Source: an uncultured Cellvibrio sp.
GTDB taxonomy: Bacteria; Pseudomonadota; Gammaproteobacteria; Pseudomonadales; Cellvibrionaceae
DNA length: 64,000 bases
Direction: 5' to 3'
Assembly (NCBI GenBank): GCA_946480695.1
Contig: CAMLKG010000003.1
Span: 1-64,000, forward strand
Made by a program: the position numbers and the translations under genes. This document shows, piece after piece, positions 15,378 through 28,646 of this stretch. The notes below the pieces were generated by a model. It was not told the origin of the DNA. It did no database searches and was given only the letters and a program-made list of their open reading frames with translations. Position 1 is the stretch's first letter. Each line of letters begins with the position of its first letter.

Positions 15378-17882
15378 ATGAAAAAAATCCTCGCCATACC
15401 GCTTGCTATTGCAGTGACCAGCCTTTGCGCTTTACCCGCCTGCGCCAATTTGTATTTTTCCGAATATGTCGAGGGCAGCAGCAATAACAAAGCGCTGGAA
15501 ATTTATAACAACAGCGATACCCCTGTTGACCTCGGCGACTATAAGGTCGAAATGTATTTCAACGGCAGCAACAACGCTGGCTTGACCGTCAATCTCACCG
15601 GCACTGTTCCTGCGCGGGGAGTATTCGTGTTGGCCCATGGCAGCGCGGGCCCGGGTATTTTAGCGCATGCCAACCAAACCAACAGTTCAGGTTGGTATAA
15701 CGGCGATGACGCAGTGGTCCTGAAAAGCGGCAACACCATTATCGATAGCATCGGCCAGATCGGCATGGACCCTGGCACCGAGTGGGGAACAAGCCTGACC
15801 AGCACCGCCGACAACACCTTGCGCCGCAAAACCTCCGTAGTAACCGGTGATTCCAACGCAACCGACGCTTTTGACCCGGGCATTGAATGGGAAGGTTATG
15901 CGCAAGATACTTTCGATCACCTCGGCACATATCAAGGCAGCAGCAATGGCGGTGGTAACAGCGGCGGTGGGGAAACCGGCAGTTGCGGCCAAGCCGCCAT
16001 ACCCATCAGCAATATCCAGGGCGACGGCGATAATAGTCCACTGCTTGGCAATAACCTGACCATTGAAGGTGTGGTTATTGCTGATTTCCAAAACCCCAAC
16101 CAACCCGGCGGATTTTTTGTGCAAGAAGACGATGCACAGTCGGATAGCAATTCGCAAACTTCCGAAGGTATTTACATCGCCAGCACTACGGCGGTTTCGG
16201 TAGGCGACCGGGTACGCGTGGCTGGGACTGTTGCCGAAACATTTGGTTTAACGCAATTGCACAACACAACAGTTATTCTCTGCGCAAGCAACCAATCTTT
16301 GCCGACGCCAGCAACAATTTCATTACCCGCGAATTCACCCGATTTTTTTGAAACCGTCGAAGGCATGTCAGTCACGATCCCACAAACCCTAACAGTAAAT
16401 GAAACCTATCAATTGGGGCGTTACGGACAAGTGTTGCTCGCCAATGGCCGCCTGCGGCAACCTACCAATGTGGTTGAGCCCGGCGCCGCCGCCAACGCAT
16501 TACAAGTGCAAAATAATTTGAATAAATTAATGCTGGACGATGCCAGCAATATCCAAAACCCTGACCCGGTAATTTTCCCGGCACCGGGCTTATCTGCCGA
16601 CAATACCTTGCGCAGTGGTGATACTGTGACTGGTTTGCGTGGCGTTATTACTTATGATTTCGGTATCTATCGCATTCTTCCCACCACTACACCGAATTTC
16701 GTTCACACCAATTCACGCCCGCTGGCACCGGTAACCGATTCCGCAGCGAATTTAAAAATCGCCAGTTTTAACGTGTTGAACTTTTTTAATGGCGATGGCA
16801 AGGGAGGTGGCTTCCCCACATCACGTGGCGCTGATACCGCAACTGAATTTGCGCGGCAAAAAACCAAAATTGTGAGTGCGCTTGCAGGCCTGGATGCCGA
16901 TGTAATTGGATTGATTGAAATTGAAAACGATGGTTACGGTACTACCAGCGCTATCGCTGAATTAACGGCTGCGCTCAACAGCGCCACCGGCACCCATGCC
17001 TGGAAATATATTAATCCAGGTGTGGACAGGATCGGCACCGACGAAATTGTAGTGGGTTTTATTTATCGCAGCGATAAAGCCACTGCCATAGGCACTACTG
17101 CAATCCTGGATTCCAGTGTTGATCCGGAATTTATCGATACTAAAAACCGCCCGGCATTGGCGCAAAGTTTCCGTGTAAATAGCAACCGTGCGATTGCTAC
17201 GGCTGTGGTTAACCATTTCAAATCTAAAGGTTCTGATTGCAATGACCTCGGCGACCTCGACATCGGCGATGGACAAGGCAATTGCAATATCACCCGTACC
17301 CGTGCGGCGACTGCCCTGGTGAACTGGTTGAACACCGATCCGACCGGCGTGAATGATCGCGATTATTTGATCATTGGTGATTTGAATGCTTATGCAAAGG
17401 AAAATCCCATTACCCAAATTATCAATGCCGGCTACATCGACCTGATTAATAAATTCGGCGGTGACAACGCTTATTCCTATGTGTTTGACGGCCAAGCCGG
17501 GTATCTGGACCATGGCCTCGCCAGCAATCCACTCGCAGCGCAAACATTGTTCGCAGCCGATTGGCATATCAATGCCGATGAACCCATCAGCCTGGATTAC
17601 AACACCGAATTCAAATCCGTAACCCAAATTGAGAATTTTTATTCGCCGGATGCTTATCGCTCGTCAGACCATGATCCATTGGTCATTTCGCTGAAATTAG
17701 TGCTCGATTTGGATGGCGATGGCGATGTGGATAAACAGGATGTGCAGCAAGTCACTAACGCGCGCGGTATTACACCGACTATTTCTGACCAGCGCGATGT
17801 CAATGGCGACGGCGCCATTAATGCGCTGGATGCCCGCGCACTTACTTTGCAATGCACCCGCACCGCTTGTGCGGTAAATTAA
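15378..17882 (+). CDS. ExeM/NucH-like extracellular nuclease with C-terminal dockerin
   Basis: 834-residue secreted protein. Domains in order: signal peptide (MKKILAIPLAIAVTSLCAL), lamin-tail domain (about 24-160, LYFSEYVEGSSNNKALEIYN), Gly/Ser-rich linker, OB-fold-like domain (about 200-310), and an endonuclease/exonuclease/phosphatase domain (about 455-770) with IASFNVLNFF, GLIEIENDG and SSDHDPLVI. The end is a type I dockerin-like pair of calcium loops, DLDGDGDVDKQDV and DVNGDGAINALDA. ExeM/Xds-type enzymes degrade extracellular DNA. The dockerin is unusual for this family; a cohesin-like gene follows 17 bases downstream. The start is chosen by GGAGA 7 bases before 15378. Confidence 0.9.
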   Translation: MKKILAIPLAIAVTSLCALPACANLYFSEYVEGSSNNKALEIYNNSDTPVDLGDYKVEMYFNGSNNAGLTVNLTGTVPARGVFVLAHGSAGPGILAHANQTNSSGWYNGDDAVVLKSGNTIIDSIGQIGMDPGTEWGTSLTSTADNTLRRKTSVVTGDSNATDAFDPGIEWEGYAQDTFDHLGTYQGSSNGGGNSGGGETGSCGQAAIPISNIQGDGDNSPLLGNNLTIEGVVIADFQNPNQPGGFFVQEDDAQSDSNSQTSEGIYIASTTAVSVGDRVRVAGTVAETFGLTQLHNTTVILCASNQSLPTPATISLPANSPDFFETVEGMSVTIPQTLTVNETYQLGRYGQVLLANGRLRQPTNVVEPGAAANALQVQNNLNKLMLDDASNIQNPDPVIFPAPGLSADNTLRSGDTVTGLRGVITYDFGIYRILPTTTPNFVHTNSRPLAPVTDSAANLKIASFNVLNFFNGDGKGGGFPTSRGADTATEFARQKTKIVSALAGLDADVIGLIEIENDGYGTTSAIAELTAALNSATGTHAWKYINPGVDRIGTDEIVVGFIYRSDKATAIGTTAILDSSVDPEFIDTKNRPALAQSFRVNSNRAIATAVVNHFKSKGSDCNDLGDLDIGDGQGNCNITRTRAATALVNWLNTDPTGVNDRDYLIIGDLNAYAKENPITQIINAGYIDLINKFGGDNAYSYVFDGQAGYLDHGLASNPLAAQTLFAADWHINADEPISLDYNTEFKSVTQIENFYSPDAYRSSDHDPLVISLKLVLDLDGDGDVDKQDVQQVTNARGITPTISDQRDVNGDGAINALDARALTLQCTRTACAVN

Positions 17883-17899
17883 TATTGATGGAATTTACT

Positions 17900-18499
17900 A
17901 TGAAGCATTTATATACATTATGGGTGTCGCTGGCACTACTGTTTTCGGTGAACACCCACGCCGTCACCATTGATTTGGTTCCGGAACATGCTGCCATCAG
18001 TACCGGCAGTTTATTGTCGGTTGCAGTCAATATCAGTGGCCTGAACGAAAACACTGCGCCATCGCTCGGGGTTTTTGATTTGGATTTTTATTTTGATAAC
18101 AGCCTTTTCCATTTCAACAGCCTAGGCTGGGGTGACAGCATTAAAGGCAACCAGTTGGATTTAAATGGATTCGGCAGCTTGCAATCCGGTACTGTCGCAG
18201 CAGGAATGATTAATTTGTTTGAATTGTCTTTTGACGATATCGATAGTTTGAACAACGCTCAAGCAGGCGAATTTACGCTGTTTACCTTAGCGTTTGATGC
18301 GATTGCCCCCGGCACTGGCAATTTTTCGATTGGAATTAATCAACTTGGCGATGCTGAAGGCAAATTTTTAGTGGCAGAGAATGTTAATGGTACACAAGTT
18401 CATGTGAACAGCCTAAGCGTTCCCGAGCCATCAAGCTTCCTGTTATTGCTCGGCGTACTGGCGATTATTGTTTTGCGCACCAAACTAACAGCAAAATAA
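17900..18499 (+). CDS. Cohesin-like PEP-CTERM surface protein
   Basis: 199-residue secreted protein. A signal peptide (KHLYTLWVSLALLFSVNTHA) is followed by a beta-rich domain of about 140 residues with cohesin-like pattern: VTIDLVPEHAAISTGSLLSV, then VFDLDFYFDNSLFHF, then FTLFTLAFDAIAPGTGNFSI. The C-terminus is a PEP-CTERM signal (VPEPSS, hydrophobic helix, short basic tail). It follows the dockerin-bearing nuclease gene in the same direction and would be co-transcribed, so it could anchor that nuclease at the cell surface (inference). The ATG at 17900 is favoured by signal-peptide length; 17888 is possible. Confidence 0.8.
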   Translation: MKHLYTLWVSLALLFSVNTHAVTIDLVPEHAAISTGSLLSVAVNISGLNENTAPSLGVFDLDFYFDNSLFHFNSLGWGDSIKGNQLDLNGFGSLQSGTVAAGMINLFELSFDDIDSLNNAQAGEFTLFTLAFDAIAPGTGNFSIGINQLGDAEGKFLVAENVNGTQVHVNSLSVPEPSSFLLLLGVLAIIVLRTKLTAK

Positions 18500-18507
18500 A
18501 CCAACAT

Positions 18508-18547
18508 AAAAAAATCCCGATCACTTTTAAATGATCGGGATTTTTTT
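18508..18547. terminator. Bidirectional intrinsic terminator
   Basis: 16-bp inverted repeat with core AATCCCGATCA / TGATCGGGATT, flanking A and T runs and an 8-base loop, between the convergent cohesin-like gene and proB. Confidence 0.88.
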
Positions 18548-18583
18548 ATCGAAATTTATGGAACCTTGAAATATTCGGTGGCC

Positions 18584-19708
18584 TTAACTTAATACCAAAT
18601 TATCGCGATGGATTAATTCATTGTCGTCCTGGTATCCCAATACGCCTAAAATTTGGCTGCTGGGTTTACCGATAATTTTTTGCGCTTCCTCGGCATGGTA
18701 ATTTACCAGTCCGCGAGCGATTTCCTTTCCGTTCACATCCACGCAAACCACCATATCACCGCGAGTGAAATCGCCGCGCACTTCTTTTACACCAACCGGT
18801 AACAGGCTTTTACCCTGTTCACGCACTACGCGCACAGCGCCATCATCCAACACCAGGGTGCCGCGGGTTTGCAATTGGCCCGAGATCCAGCGCTTGCGCG
18901 CTGCTTGTGGTTGCTGGTCCGCCCAGAGGAAGGTACCGATATTGTCGCCCGCTGCAATGCGCAGTAACGCGTTTTCAATACGACCGCCGACAATAACTGT
19001 ATCCGCACCGGAGCGTGCCGCAACACGCGCGGCGCGCACTTTGGTGATCATGCCGCCGCGTCCCAATGCACCGCCGGTTCCACCCGCCATTTGCTCAAGG
19101 CGAGCATCGGCGGCGGCAATTTCGCTGAGCAGTTGCGCATTTGGATTGGAACGCGGATCGCTGTCGTACATACCTTGTTGATCGGTGAGGATCACCAGCA
19201 AATCGGCTTCCAGTAAATTAGCAACCAACGCCCCGAGCGTGTCGTTATCGCCGAAACGGATTTCATCCGTTACTACCGTATCGTTCTCATTGATAACCGG
19301 AACCACATTCAAACCTACCAGCGTTTTCAATGTGGAACGCGCATTTAAATAGCGCTGGCGCGATGAAAGGTCATCATGATCCAGCAGCACCTGTGCAGTG
19401 AGCAAACCATAGCGCTGGAATTCCACTTCATAGGTGTGCACCAAACCCATTTGGCCAACCGCCGCCGCCGCCTGTAGCTGATGGATTTCAGTGGGGCGCG
19501 AAGCCCAGCCCAAGCGGCGCATACCGGCCGCCACCGCCCCGGAAGAGACCAATACCACTTCAATGCCGCGCAACCGCAGCTCGGCCATTTGCTTTACCCA
19601 ACCGGCAATGGCCGCAGTATCCAGCCCCTTGCCGTCATTGGTTAAGAGTGCACTGCCAATTTTTACCACCCAGCGTTTCGCGTGGGGAATGATGTCTCTT
19701 TTGCTCAT
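18584..19708 (-). CDS. proB: Glutamate 5-kinase
   Basis: 374-residue cytosolic enzyme for the first step of proline synthesis (glutamate + ATP to glutamyl 5-phosphate). The amino-acid-kinase domain shows [32 protein letters not shown] and [16 protein letters not shown]-terminal PUA domain (about 280-374) is present, as in the long bacterial form. It is last in the conserved rplU-rpmA-obgE-proB order, 129 bases after obgE, with a terminator-like hairpin between them. Confidence 0.97.
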   Translation of the reverse strand: MSKRDIIPHAKRWVVKIGSALLTNDGKGLDTAAIAGWVKQMAELRLRGIEVVLVSSGAVAAGMRRLGWASRPTEIHQLQAAAAVGQMGLVHTYEVEFQRYGLLTAQVLLDHDDLSSRQRYLNARSTLKTLVGLNVVPVINENDTVVTDEIRFGDNDTLGALVANLLEADLLVILTDQQGMYDSDPRSNPNAQLLSEIAAADARLEQMAGGTGGALGRGGMITKVRAARVAARSGADTVIVGGRIENALLRIAAGDNIGTFLWADQQPQAARKRWISGQLQTRGTLVLDDGAVRVVREQGKSLLPVGVKEVRGDFTRGDMVVCVDVNGKEIARGLVNYHAEEAQKIIGKPSSQILGVLGYQDDNELIHRDNLVLS

Positions 19709-19774
19709 GAGAGAATTGCGCTCGGGATAATCTGCTGATTTTTATAAAACATGTTATTCAAATGGTTAATGCAA

Positions 19775-19799
19775 CACGCCCGGGAAGGTCCCGGGCGTG
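19775..19799. other. Inverted repeat between obgE and proB
   Basis: Perfect 11-bp stem CACGCCCGGGA / TCCCGGGCGTG with a 3-base loop. It lacks a U-run on either strand. It could be a factor-assisted terminator or attenuator, or a processing site, within the obgE-proB transcript. Confidence 0.45.
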
Positions 19800-19837
19800 A
19801 GATTACACTATTTTATGAGTGGCGCTCATTGGTAGGT

Positions 19838-21097
<1,260 letters not shown>

Positions 21098-21170
21098 CTA
21101 TTCCCTGGCCCTGAATATCGTCGCTCCCGCGCCTCTCCATGCACCTATGTACTATATTCATCCTGGATAT

Positions 21171-21204
21171 AAAAAAGCCCTGACGTTATCGGCAGGGCTT
21201 TTTT
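21171..21204 (-). terminator. Intrinsic terminator after rpmA
   Basis: 12-bp stem AAAAAAGCCCTG / CAGGGCTTTTTT with a 10-base loop, in the gap between rpmA and obgE. Symmetric A and T ends would work on both strands; on the minus strand it ends the rplU-rpmA transcript. Confidence 0.85.
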
Positions 21205-21258
21205 ATTGTTCTTCGTTGCCCGCTGCAAGCAGCAAGCCTGGCAGTTTCTAGCGCAATA

Positions 21259-21519
21259 TTAAGCAGCAGGAATGATGCTTACGTATTGACGGCCGAAAGC
21301 GCCCTTAATTTCGAACTTAACGTGGCCGTCCACTTTCGCGAACAGGGTGTGGTCTTTACCCAGACCCACGTTTGGACCAGCGTGGTACTTGGTACCGCGT
21401 TGACGAACAATAATGCTGCCACCAGAAACCAATTCACCACCGAAGGCTTTAACACCAAGGCGTTTCGCTTCTGAATCGCGACCGTTACGGGAACTACCTA
21501 CCCCTTTCTTGTGAGCCAT
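21259..21519 (-). CDS. rpmA: 50S ribosomal protein L27
   Basis: 86-residue ribosomal protein with the canonical start [16 protein letters not shown] and the conserved [10 protein letters not shown] and [13 protein letters not shown] stretches. It lies 16 bases downstream of rplU and is followed by a terminator. Confidence 0.98.
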   Translation of the reverse strand: MAHKKGVGSSRNGRDSEAKRLGVKAFGGELVSGGSIIVRQRGTKYHAGPNVGLGKDHTLFAKVDGHVKFEIKGAFGRQYVSIIPAA

Positions 21520-21535
21520 TTTCTAAACTCCTCAA

Positions 21536-21853
21536 TTAACCTTTGATAGCAGTGATTTTCACTTCGGTGAACCACTGGCGATGACCTTGACGCTTCAGGT
21601 GGTGCTTACGACGGCGGAATTTGATGATCTTCACTTTGTCAGCACGGCCATGGGCAACTACTTCCGCAGTTACGGTAGCACCTTCAACCACAGGAGCACC
21701 AATCTTGACGTCTGCACCGTTGGCAACCAGGTAAACTTTGTTGAATTCAACAACGCCACCGGTGGCGAAATCGATTTTTTCGAGTTTGAGGGTTTCACCC
21801 ACAACTACGCGATGTTGCTTGCCACCGCTTTCAAAAATTGCATATGCACTCAT
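21536..21853 (-). CDS. rplU: 50S ribosomal protein L21
   Basis: 105-residue ribosomal protein: [20 protein letters not shown] at the N-terminus and [16 protein letters not shown] near the C-terminus match L21. The ATG at 21853 is supported by GGAGCG upstream and by family length; a longer frame to 21916 is not. It is the first gene of the rplU-rpmA operon, with a candidate promoter at 21965-21994. Confidence 0.98.
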   Translation of the reverse strand: MSAYAIFESGGKQHRVVVGETLKLEKIDFATGGVVEFNKVYLVANGADVKIGAPVVEGATVTAEVVAHGRADKVKIIKFRRRKHHLKRQGHRQWFTEVKITAIKG

Positions 21854-21964
21854 TTTTCGCTCCAAACTTTCATCCAATATTTTGGACTTGGACGACACGA
21901 AGTAGCCGGACGACATGCCCTGGCGTTTGTGACTAGCGTCGTATACCTGATTTCAGGGGCGGCG

Positions 21965-21994
21965 ATTGTATGCCAAGCCACTGTGCAACTGCAA
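21965..21994 (-). promoter_or_regulatory. Candidate sigma-70 promoter of rplU-rpmA
   Basis: On the minus strand: TTGCAG, 18-base spacer, TACAAT. It lies about 110 bases upstream of the rplU start. Identified by eye. Confidence 0.5.
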
Positions 21995-22006
21995 GATTAA
22001 AACTGC

Positions 22007-22918
22007 TTATTTTATGAGCTGGCATCCCTTTAGCCAGGCTTCCAACGCCTGCGGCCAGAGCGATACACTGCCCTGCCCCTGGATCATACCTACCCCATGG
22101 ATGTTAGTTTGGTAGATGTGTAATTCCGACTGTTTATTGTGCTTTTGTACTTCGCTAAAGAACGCCAGGCTGTTACCTACCAGCACCGACTGGTCGCCGA
22201 TACCGTGGAACATAAACACGGGCGGCACCTTGCCGCCTACCTGGAATTGCAAGGAATTCTCACGCACCTTTTCCGGGTCGGGATTATCGCCCAGCAGCGC
22301 CTTGCGCGAACCGGCATGGGCATCCGCCCCCTCAAGGGTGATGACCGGATATCCCAGAATCGCAAAATCCGGGCGGGCGCTGATAGCTGCCAGAGGATCA
22401 TCCGCCCGGAGGGCGGTGTCAAACCGTGTCGCCACACTGGCAGCCAGATGGCCGCCTGCGGAAAAGCCGACCACCCCAATCCTTGCCGGATCGATTCCCC
22501 ATCCCGCCGCCTGTTTACGCACCAACCGCACGGCGCGCAGGCCATCCAGCAAGGGGGCTGGATAGCCATATTCCTGCATCCGGTACTTAACCACAAAGGC
22601 CGTCACCCCACGCCGGGCAAACCATTCCGCGATGTCATATCCCTCATGGTTTATCGCCAGGCGCACGTAACCGCCGCCAGGGAAAATCACTACCGCGGTG
22701 CCATTGGGATTTTCGGGCCAGAAAGGAGTAATAGCAGGATTATCGACCGCATATACGCGTTGGTCCCTGGTGTGTTCGCGATCAGGTTCGACCATGGGTT
22801 TTTCAGCCCATAGGTAAATAGGTGCGGTCGGTAATTCACTCACAGGCTTGGCAACTCCGGGCAAGGACAGGAAAGAAAACAACACGGCGCCCACCCGGGC
22901 GCGCAGGGACAAAGGCAT
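22007..22918 (-). CDS. Secreted alpha/beta-hydrolase (acetyl esterase/lipase-like)
   Basis: 303-residue alpha/beta-hydrolase with an N-terminal signal peptide (AVLFSFLSLPGVA-KP). Catalytic features are the oxyanion-hole motif FPGGGYV, nucleophile Ser in GFSAGGHLA, Asp in HGIGDQSVLVGN and His in NIHGVGM. This matches the BD-FAE/acetyl-xylan-esterase-like group of xylanolytic bacteria, so deacetylation of plant polysaccharide is likely but not proven. The ATG at 22918 is used because the signal peptide starts there and GAGAG lies just upstream. Confidence 0.85.
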   Translation of the reverse strand: MPLSLRARVGAVLFSFLSLPGVAKPVSELPTAPIYLWAEKPMVEPDREHTRDQRVYAVDNPAITPFWPENPNGTAVVIFPGGGYVRLAINHEGYDIAEWFARRGVTAFVVKYRMQEYGYPAPLLDGLRAVRLVRKQAAGWGIDPARIGVVGFSAGGHLAASVATRFDTALRADDPLAAISARPDFAILGYPVITLEGADAHAGSRKALLGDNPDPEKVRENSLQFQVGGKVPPVFMFHGIGDQSVLVGNSLAFFSEVQKHNKQSELHIYQTNIHGVGMIQGQGSVSLWPQALEAWLKGCQLIK

Positions 22919-22996
22919 GGTTCTCTCGCTTGATGTTATTCGTTGGTGGCGAGAGCTTAGCAAGCGGTACAAATAAAGTCTGTATGGCCTTGGCCA

Positions 22997-23347
22997 TCAA
23001 TGGAACTGCGATTCCTCGTCTCCCCACCAATGGTGTTCCTGCCAATCCACTCGGGTAGGGTCCGCCGCCGACAATAAAAGTTGGCCGGTCGCTAGCTCCC
23101 AGTAAACAAACCCTTCTTTCAAATCATGCCAGAAATGGCTTGTATCTTCCTTTACATACTCGCGCGCCAGGCGGACTTCATCCCCCACCATCTGCTCAGC
23201 GGTGAGTTCGAGTTTTACCAGGTCTTCAACCTCTTGGGAAAACCCTTCATTCAGGGTATCTAGCGGACCGGGGTCTTCTGCCTGGAACGCATGGTCCACC
23301 CGGCTGGGATGATAAGGATTATCGGGGGTTACAGGGCTGGATTTCAT
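22997..23347 (-). CDS. Conserved-looking hypothetical acidic protein
   Basis: 116-residue soluble protein with no recognised domain. It is acidic and rich in aromatic residues near the C-terminus (SHFWHDLKEGFVYWE, WQEHHWWGDEES). A good ribosome-binding site (GAGAGGTG) precedes the ATG. It is divergent from leuS with about 130 bases between. Confidence 0.6.
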   Translation of the reverse strand: MKSSPVTPDNPYHPSRVDHAFQAEDPGPLDTLNEGFSQEVEDLVKLELTAEQMVGDEVRLAREYVKEDTSHFWHDLKEGFVYWELATGQLLLSAADPTRVDWQEHHWWGDEESQFH

Positions 23348-23447
23348 AAAAACACCTCTCGCTCACGCCTCAAGATATTTATACCCACACAGGCGGCAGT
23401 GCCTCTATAATCACCGCCTTTCCCAACTTTTCACCTGTAGTACATAA

Positions 23448-26087
<2,640 letters not shown>

Positions 26088-26131
26088 TGGGTGAATTGCT
26101 CCTCGCTTTTAACAAAAAGAATGGATTATTT

Positions 26132-26668
26132 ATGAAAAAGATCATCGCCAGTTTATTAATACTTTCGTTGTCCGCTTGTGGCTGGCATTTGCGTGGATCG
26201 GCATCGGGAAGCGATAAATTGGCGATGACACAGCCGCTGGATTTGGTTATCGAAAGCGAAGATAACCACAGCCAGCTGGTCAATGCCCTCCGCCAGGCAT
26301 TGCCCGGTTATAAAATTACCGAAGTTACACAGCCTGCGGCTGCGCTGGTATTGGATGTAGGCAGCGAAAAGCTCGACAAGCGCACCGCTGGCGTAGGCAG
26401 CGATGCGTTGACCAGCGCCTATGAAATTATTTTGCGTGTGCCTTTTAGCCTCAGCAATGCCGCCGGGGCAATTACCCCTGAAGATACCAGCGTTAATATC
26501 ACCCGCACCTACAACTACAACGTCAACAATGCCAACAGCGCCACCCAGGAAGAAGAATTGGTAGTACGCGAAATGCGCCGTGAAGCGGTGCAAACCATTT
26601 TACGCCGGGTAAAAAACCTCGCTGCAAAACAAACGGCCAATAAGCCTTCCACGGCGCCGGCCCAATAA
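26132..26668 (+). CDS. lptE: LPS-assembly lipoprotein LptE
   Basis: 178-residue outer-membrane lipoprotein that plugs the LptD barrel for LPS export. The signal peptide ends in a lipobox LSAC followed by GWHLRG, the typical LptE start of the mature protein. The remaining part fits the small alpha/beta LptE fold (RTYNYNVNNANSATQEEE). The ATG at 26132 is chosen by the signal peptide; the upstream in-frame extension is not plausible. Located between leuS and holA as usual. Confidence 0.93.
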   Translation: MKKIIASLLILSLSACGWHLRGSASGSDKLAMTQPLDLVIESEDNHSQLVNALRQALPGYKITEVTQPAAALVLDVGSEKLDKRTAGVGSDALTSAYEIILRVPFSLSNAAGAITPEDTSVNITRTYNYNVNNANSATQEEELVVREMRREAVQTILRRVKNLAAKQTANKPSTAPAQ

Positions 26669-26669
26669 C

Positions 26670-27719
26670 ATGCCCAAGCTGCGCGTCGAACAATTGGGAA
26701 CTGCGCTTAACAAGCAATTGGTTCCCATTTATTTGGTATCTGGTGAAGAACCTTTATTAATCCAGGAATGTTGCGACCAGATTCGCGCCGCAGCGCGCAA
26801 ACAAGGTTTCAATGAGCGCGACCTCTACCACGCCGACGCAAGTTTTGATTGGGGCCAGTTACTTTCCGCTGCAAATAGCCTTTCACTATTTGCAGAAAAA
26901 AAAATAATCGAATTACGCATGCCATCAGGAAAACCCGGCGATAAGGGTGGCAAAATTTTACAGGAATACGCGGAATCCCCCGCACCTGATAACCTGCTTT
27001 TAATTGTTACTGAAAAGCTCGACAGCGCCACGCAGAAAAGTAAATGGTTCAAGGCCATCGAAGATGCCGGCCAACACGTCCAGGTTTGGCCCGTTACCAT
27101 CGCACAACTGCCGCGCTGGATCGGTTTGCGCTTACAATCCGTTGGCCTGCGTGCCGATAGCGACGCCATTGAATTACTGGTATCGCGCATTGAAGGTAAT
27201 TTGCTGGCGGCAGCGCAGGAAATTGAAAAATTAAAGTTGCTCGCGCACAACAATCACGTCAGCTATGAATTAATGGCGTCTGTCGTTGCTGATAGTGCGC
27301 GTTACGATGTGTTCGGCTTGGCCGATAAAGCCCTGCATGGCGATGCCCGCGCCGCTGTAAAAACCTTGCAAGGTTTGCGTAGCGAAGGCACGGAACCCAT
27401 CAACGTGCTTTGGGCCATCACACGCGATATACGTACCCTCGTCCAAATATCCCAAGCCCTGGCCCAAGGCAAACATTTTGACTGGGCCGCCAAGCAAGCA
27501 GGTGTGTGGGAAAAGCGCCAGCCATTAATCCAGGCGGCGCTACGCCGCCTGAAGCCAGCGCATTTGCAGCAATTACTGCGCAAGGCGAACGGCATCGACA
27601 AAGCGGTAAAAGGTATGCGCAATGCCGAGCCCTGGGATGAATTACTCGACTTGGTCCTTAATATCGCCGGTGTGCAAAGCTTGAATCTGCACAATGAAAG
27701 GCTAAGCTTGAAGCACTAA
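26670..27719 (+). CDS. holA: DNA polymerase III delta subunit
   Basis: 349-residue clamp-loader subunit. It shows the AAA+-like N-terminal domain start (PIYLVSGEEPLLIQECCDQI), a central helical segment (LLVSRIEGNLLAAAQEIEKL) and the C-terminal collar helices (WDELLDLVLNIAGV). It starts 1 base after the lptE stop, so is coupled to it. Confidence 0.95.
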   Translation: MPKLRVEQLGTALNKQLVPIYLVSGEEPLLIQECCDQIRAAARKQGFNERDLYHADASFDWGQLLSAANSLSLFAEKKIIELRMPSGKPGDKGGKILQEYAESPAPDNLLLIVTEKLDSATQKSKWFKAIEDAGQHVQVWPVTIAQLPRWIGLRLQSVGLRADSDAIELLVSRIEGNLLAAAQEIEKLKLLAHNNHVSYELMASVVADSARYDVFGLADKALHGDARAAVKTLQGLRSEGTEPINVLWAITRDIRTLVQISQALAQGKHFDWAAKQAGVWEKRQPLIQAALRRLKPAHLQQLLRKANGIDKAVKGMRNAEPWDELLDLVLNIAGVQSLNLHNERLSLKH

Positions 27720-27843
27720 ATTTTTTACAAACTACAACAATCCATCAATACCCAAAAACACACAGCACACATAGATTCCACGTAGCCATTCATGAATGGA
27801 TGGCACCGATGTAAAACAACCCTACTTTTTGCAGGAATGACCT

Positions 27844-28593
27844 ATGACGCTGCGCAAGAAAATAATTTTTTCCCTTATAACCAGCTTTACACTGGGCCTT
27901 AATAGCCAATTTGTTTCAGCCGATAAAACCCTTTCACATCCCGGCATCCTTCCCACTAAACGTGCAGTAGAATACGACTGGATGTCGATCAAGGCCTGGG
28001 AAAAAATGCATGCTGAAGATACGCTGGTCGCCCAATATGATCAGGTCGATGTATTGTTCCTGGGAGACTCCATAACCGCGGGCTGGGATTGGCAATTGTG
28101 GGAAAAACATTTCATTCCATTGAAGGCAGCCAACTTCGGCATCGGCGGCGACAATACCGGTAATGTACTTTGGCGACTGCAGCATGGCGCTGTGGGTAAT
28201 ATGCAACCGCAATTAATTGTATTGCTAATCGGTGTGAATAACCTCGGCAGCCTGCAAGAGTCGCCCGAACAGGCTGCCGACGGGGTCGCTCGGGTGGTGC
28301 AGCAACTGCAACTCGCCTGGCCCGACAGTAAAATTTTATTAAATGCGGTTTTTCCTTTTGATCAGGACGCAAGGTCACCCAATCGCACCAAAGTCCAGCA
28401 ACTGAATAAAATCATCGCCAGGCTGGGCAATAACAACACCGTTTTCTTTAAGGATTACGGACCATTGTTAATGGAAAAGGACGGCAGTATTTCGCCGGAA
28501 ATCATGAGCGATTTTTTACATCCGACACCGAAAGGCTATGCGGTTTGGGCGAACGCCATGACCCCTGACATCCAGGAACTGCTACAGCAATGA
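27844..28593 (+). CDS. Secreted SGNH/GDSL acetylhydrolase
   Basis: 249-residue SGNH hydrolase with signal peptide (cleavage near SA-D). Blocks: VLFLGDSITAGWDW (nucleophile Ser), FGIGGDNTGNVLW (Gly), LIGVNNLG (Asn) and DFLHPTPKGY (Asp/His). It is closest in pattern to platelet-activating-factor acetylhydrolase-like GDSL enzymes, which in polysaccharide degraders often remove O-acetyl groups. It is followed by a terminator-like repeat and then a CE2 esterase. Confidence 0.88.
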   Translation: MTLRKKIIFSLITSFTLGLNSQFVSADKTLSHPGILPTKRAVEYDWMSIKAWEKMHAEDTLVAQYDQVDVLFLGDSITAGWDWQLWEKHFIPLKAANFGIGGDNTGNVLWRLQHGAVGNMQPQLIVLLIGVNNLGSLQESPEQAADGVARVVQQLQLAWPDSKILLNAVFPFDQDARSPNRTKVQQLNKIIARLGNNNTVFFKDYGPLLMEKDGSISPEIMSDFLHPTPKGYAVWANAMTPDIQELLQQ

Positions 28594-28602
28594 TTGCTTC
28601 AA

Positions 28603-28634
28603 CAAAATCGCAACCCCGGGTTGCGATTTTGCCT
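28603..28634 (+). terminator. Terminator-like inverted repeat between two esterase genes
   Basis: 14-bp arms CAAAATCGCAACCC / GGGTTGCGATTTTG around a single base (functional loop will be larger). The right arm ends in TTTTG. It may end transcription of the first esterase or partly attenuate the second, which starts 13 bases later. Confidence 0.65.
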
Positions 28635-28646
28635 GGGAGATAAATT

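Noticed and set aside
16962..17627. 221-codon antisense frame in the nuclease gene
   Set aside because: Shadow of a high-quality coding sequence; no ribosome-binding site or domain.
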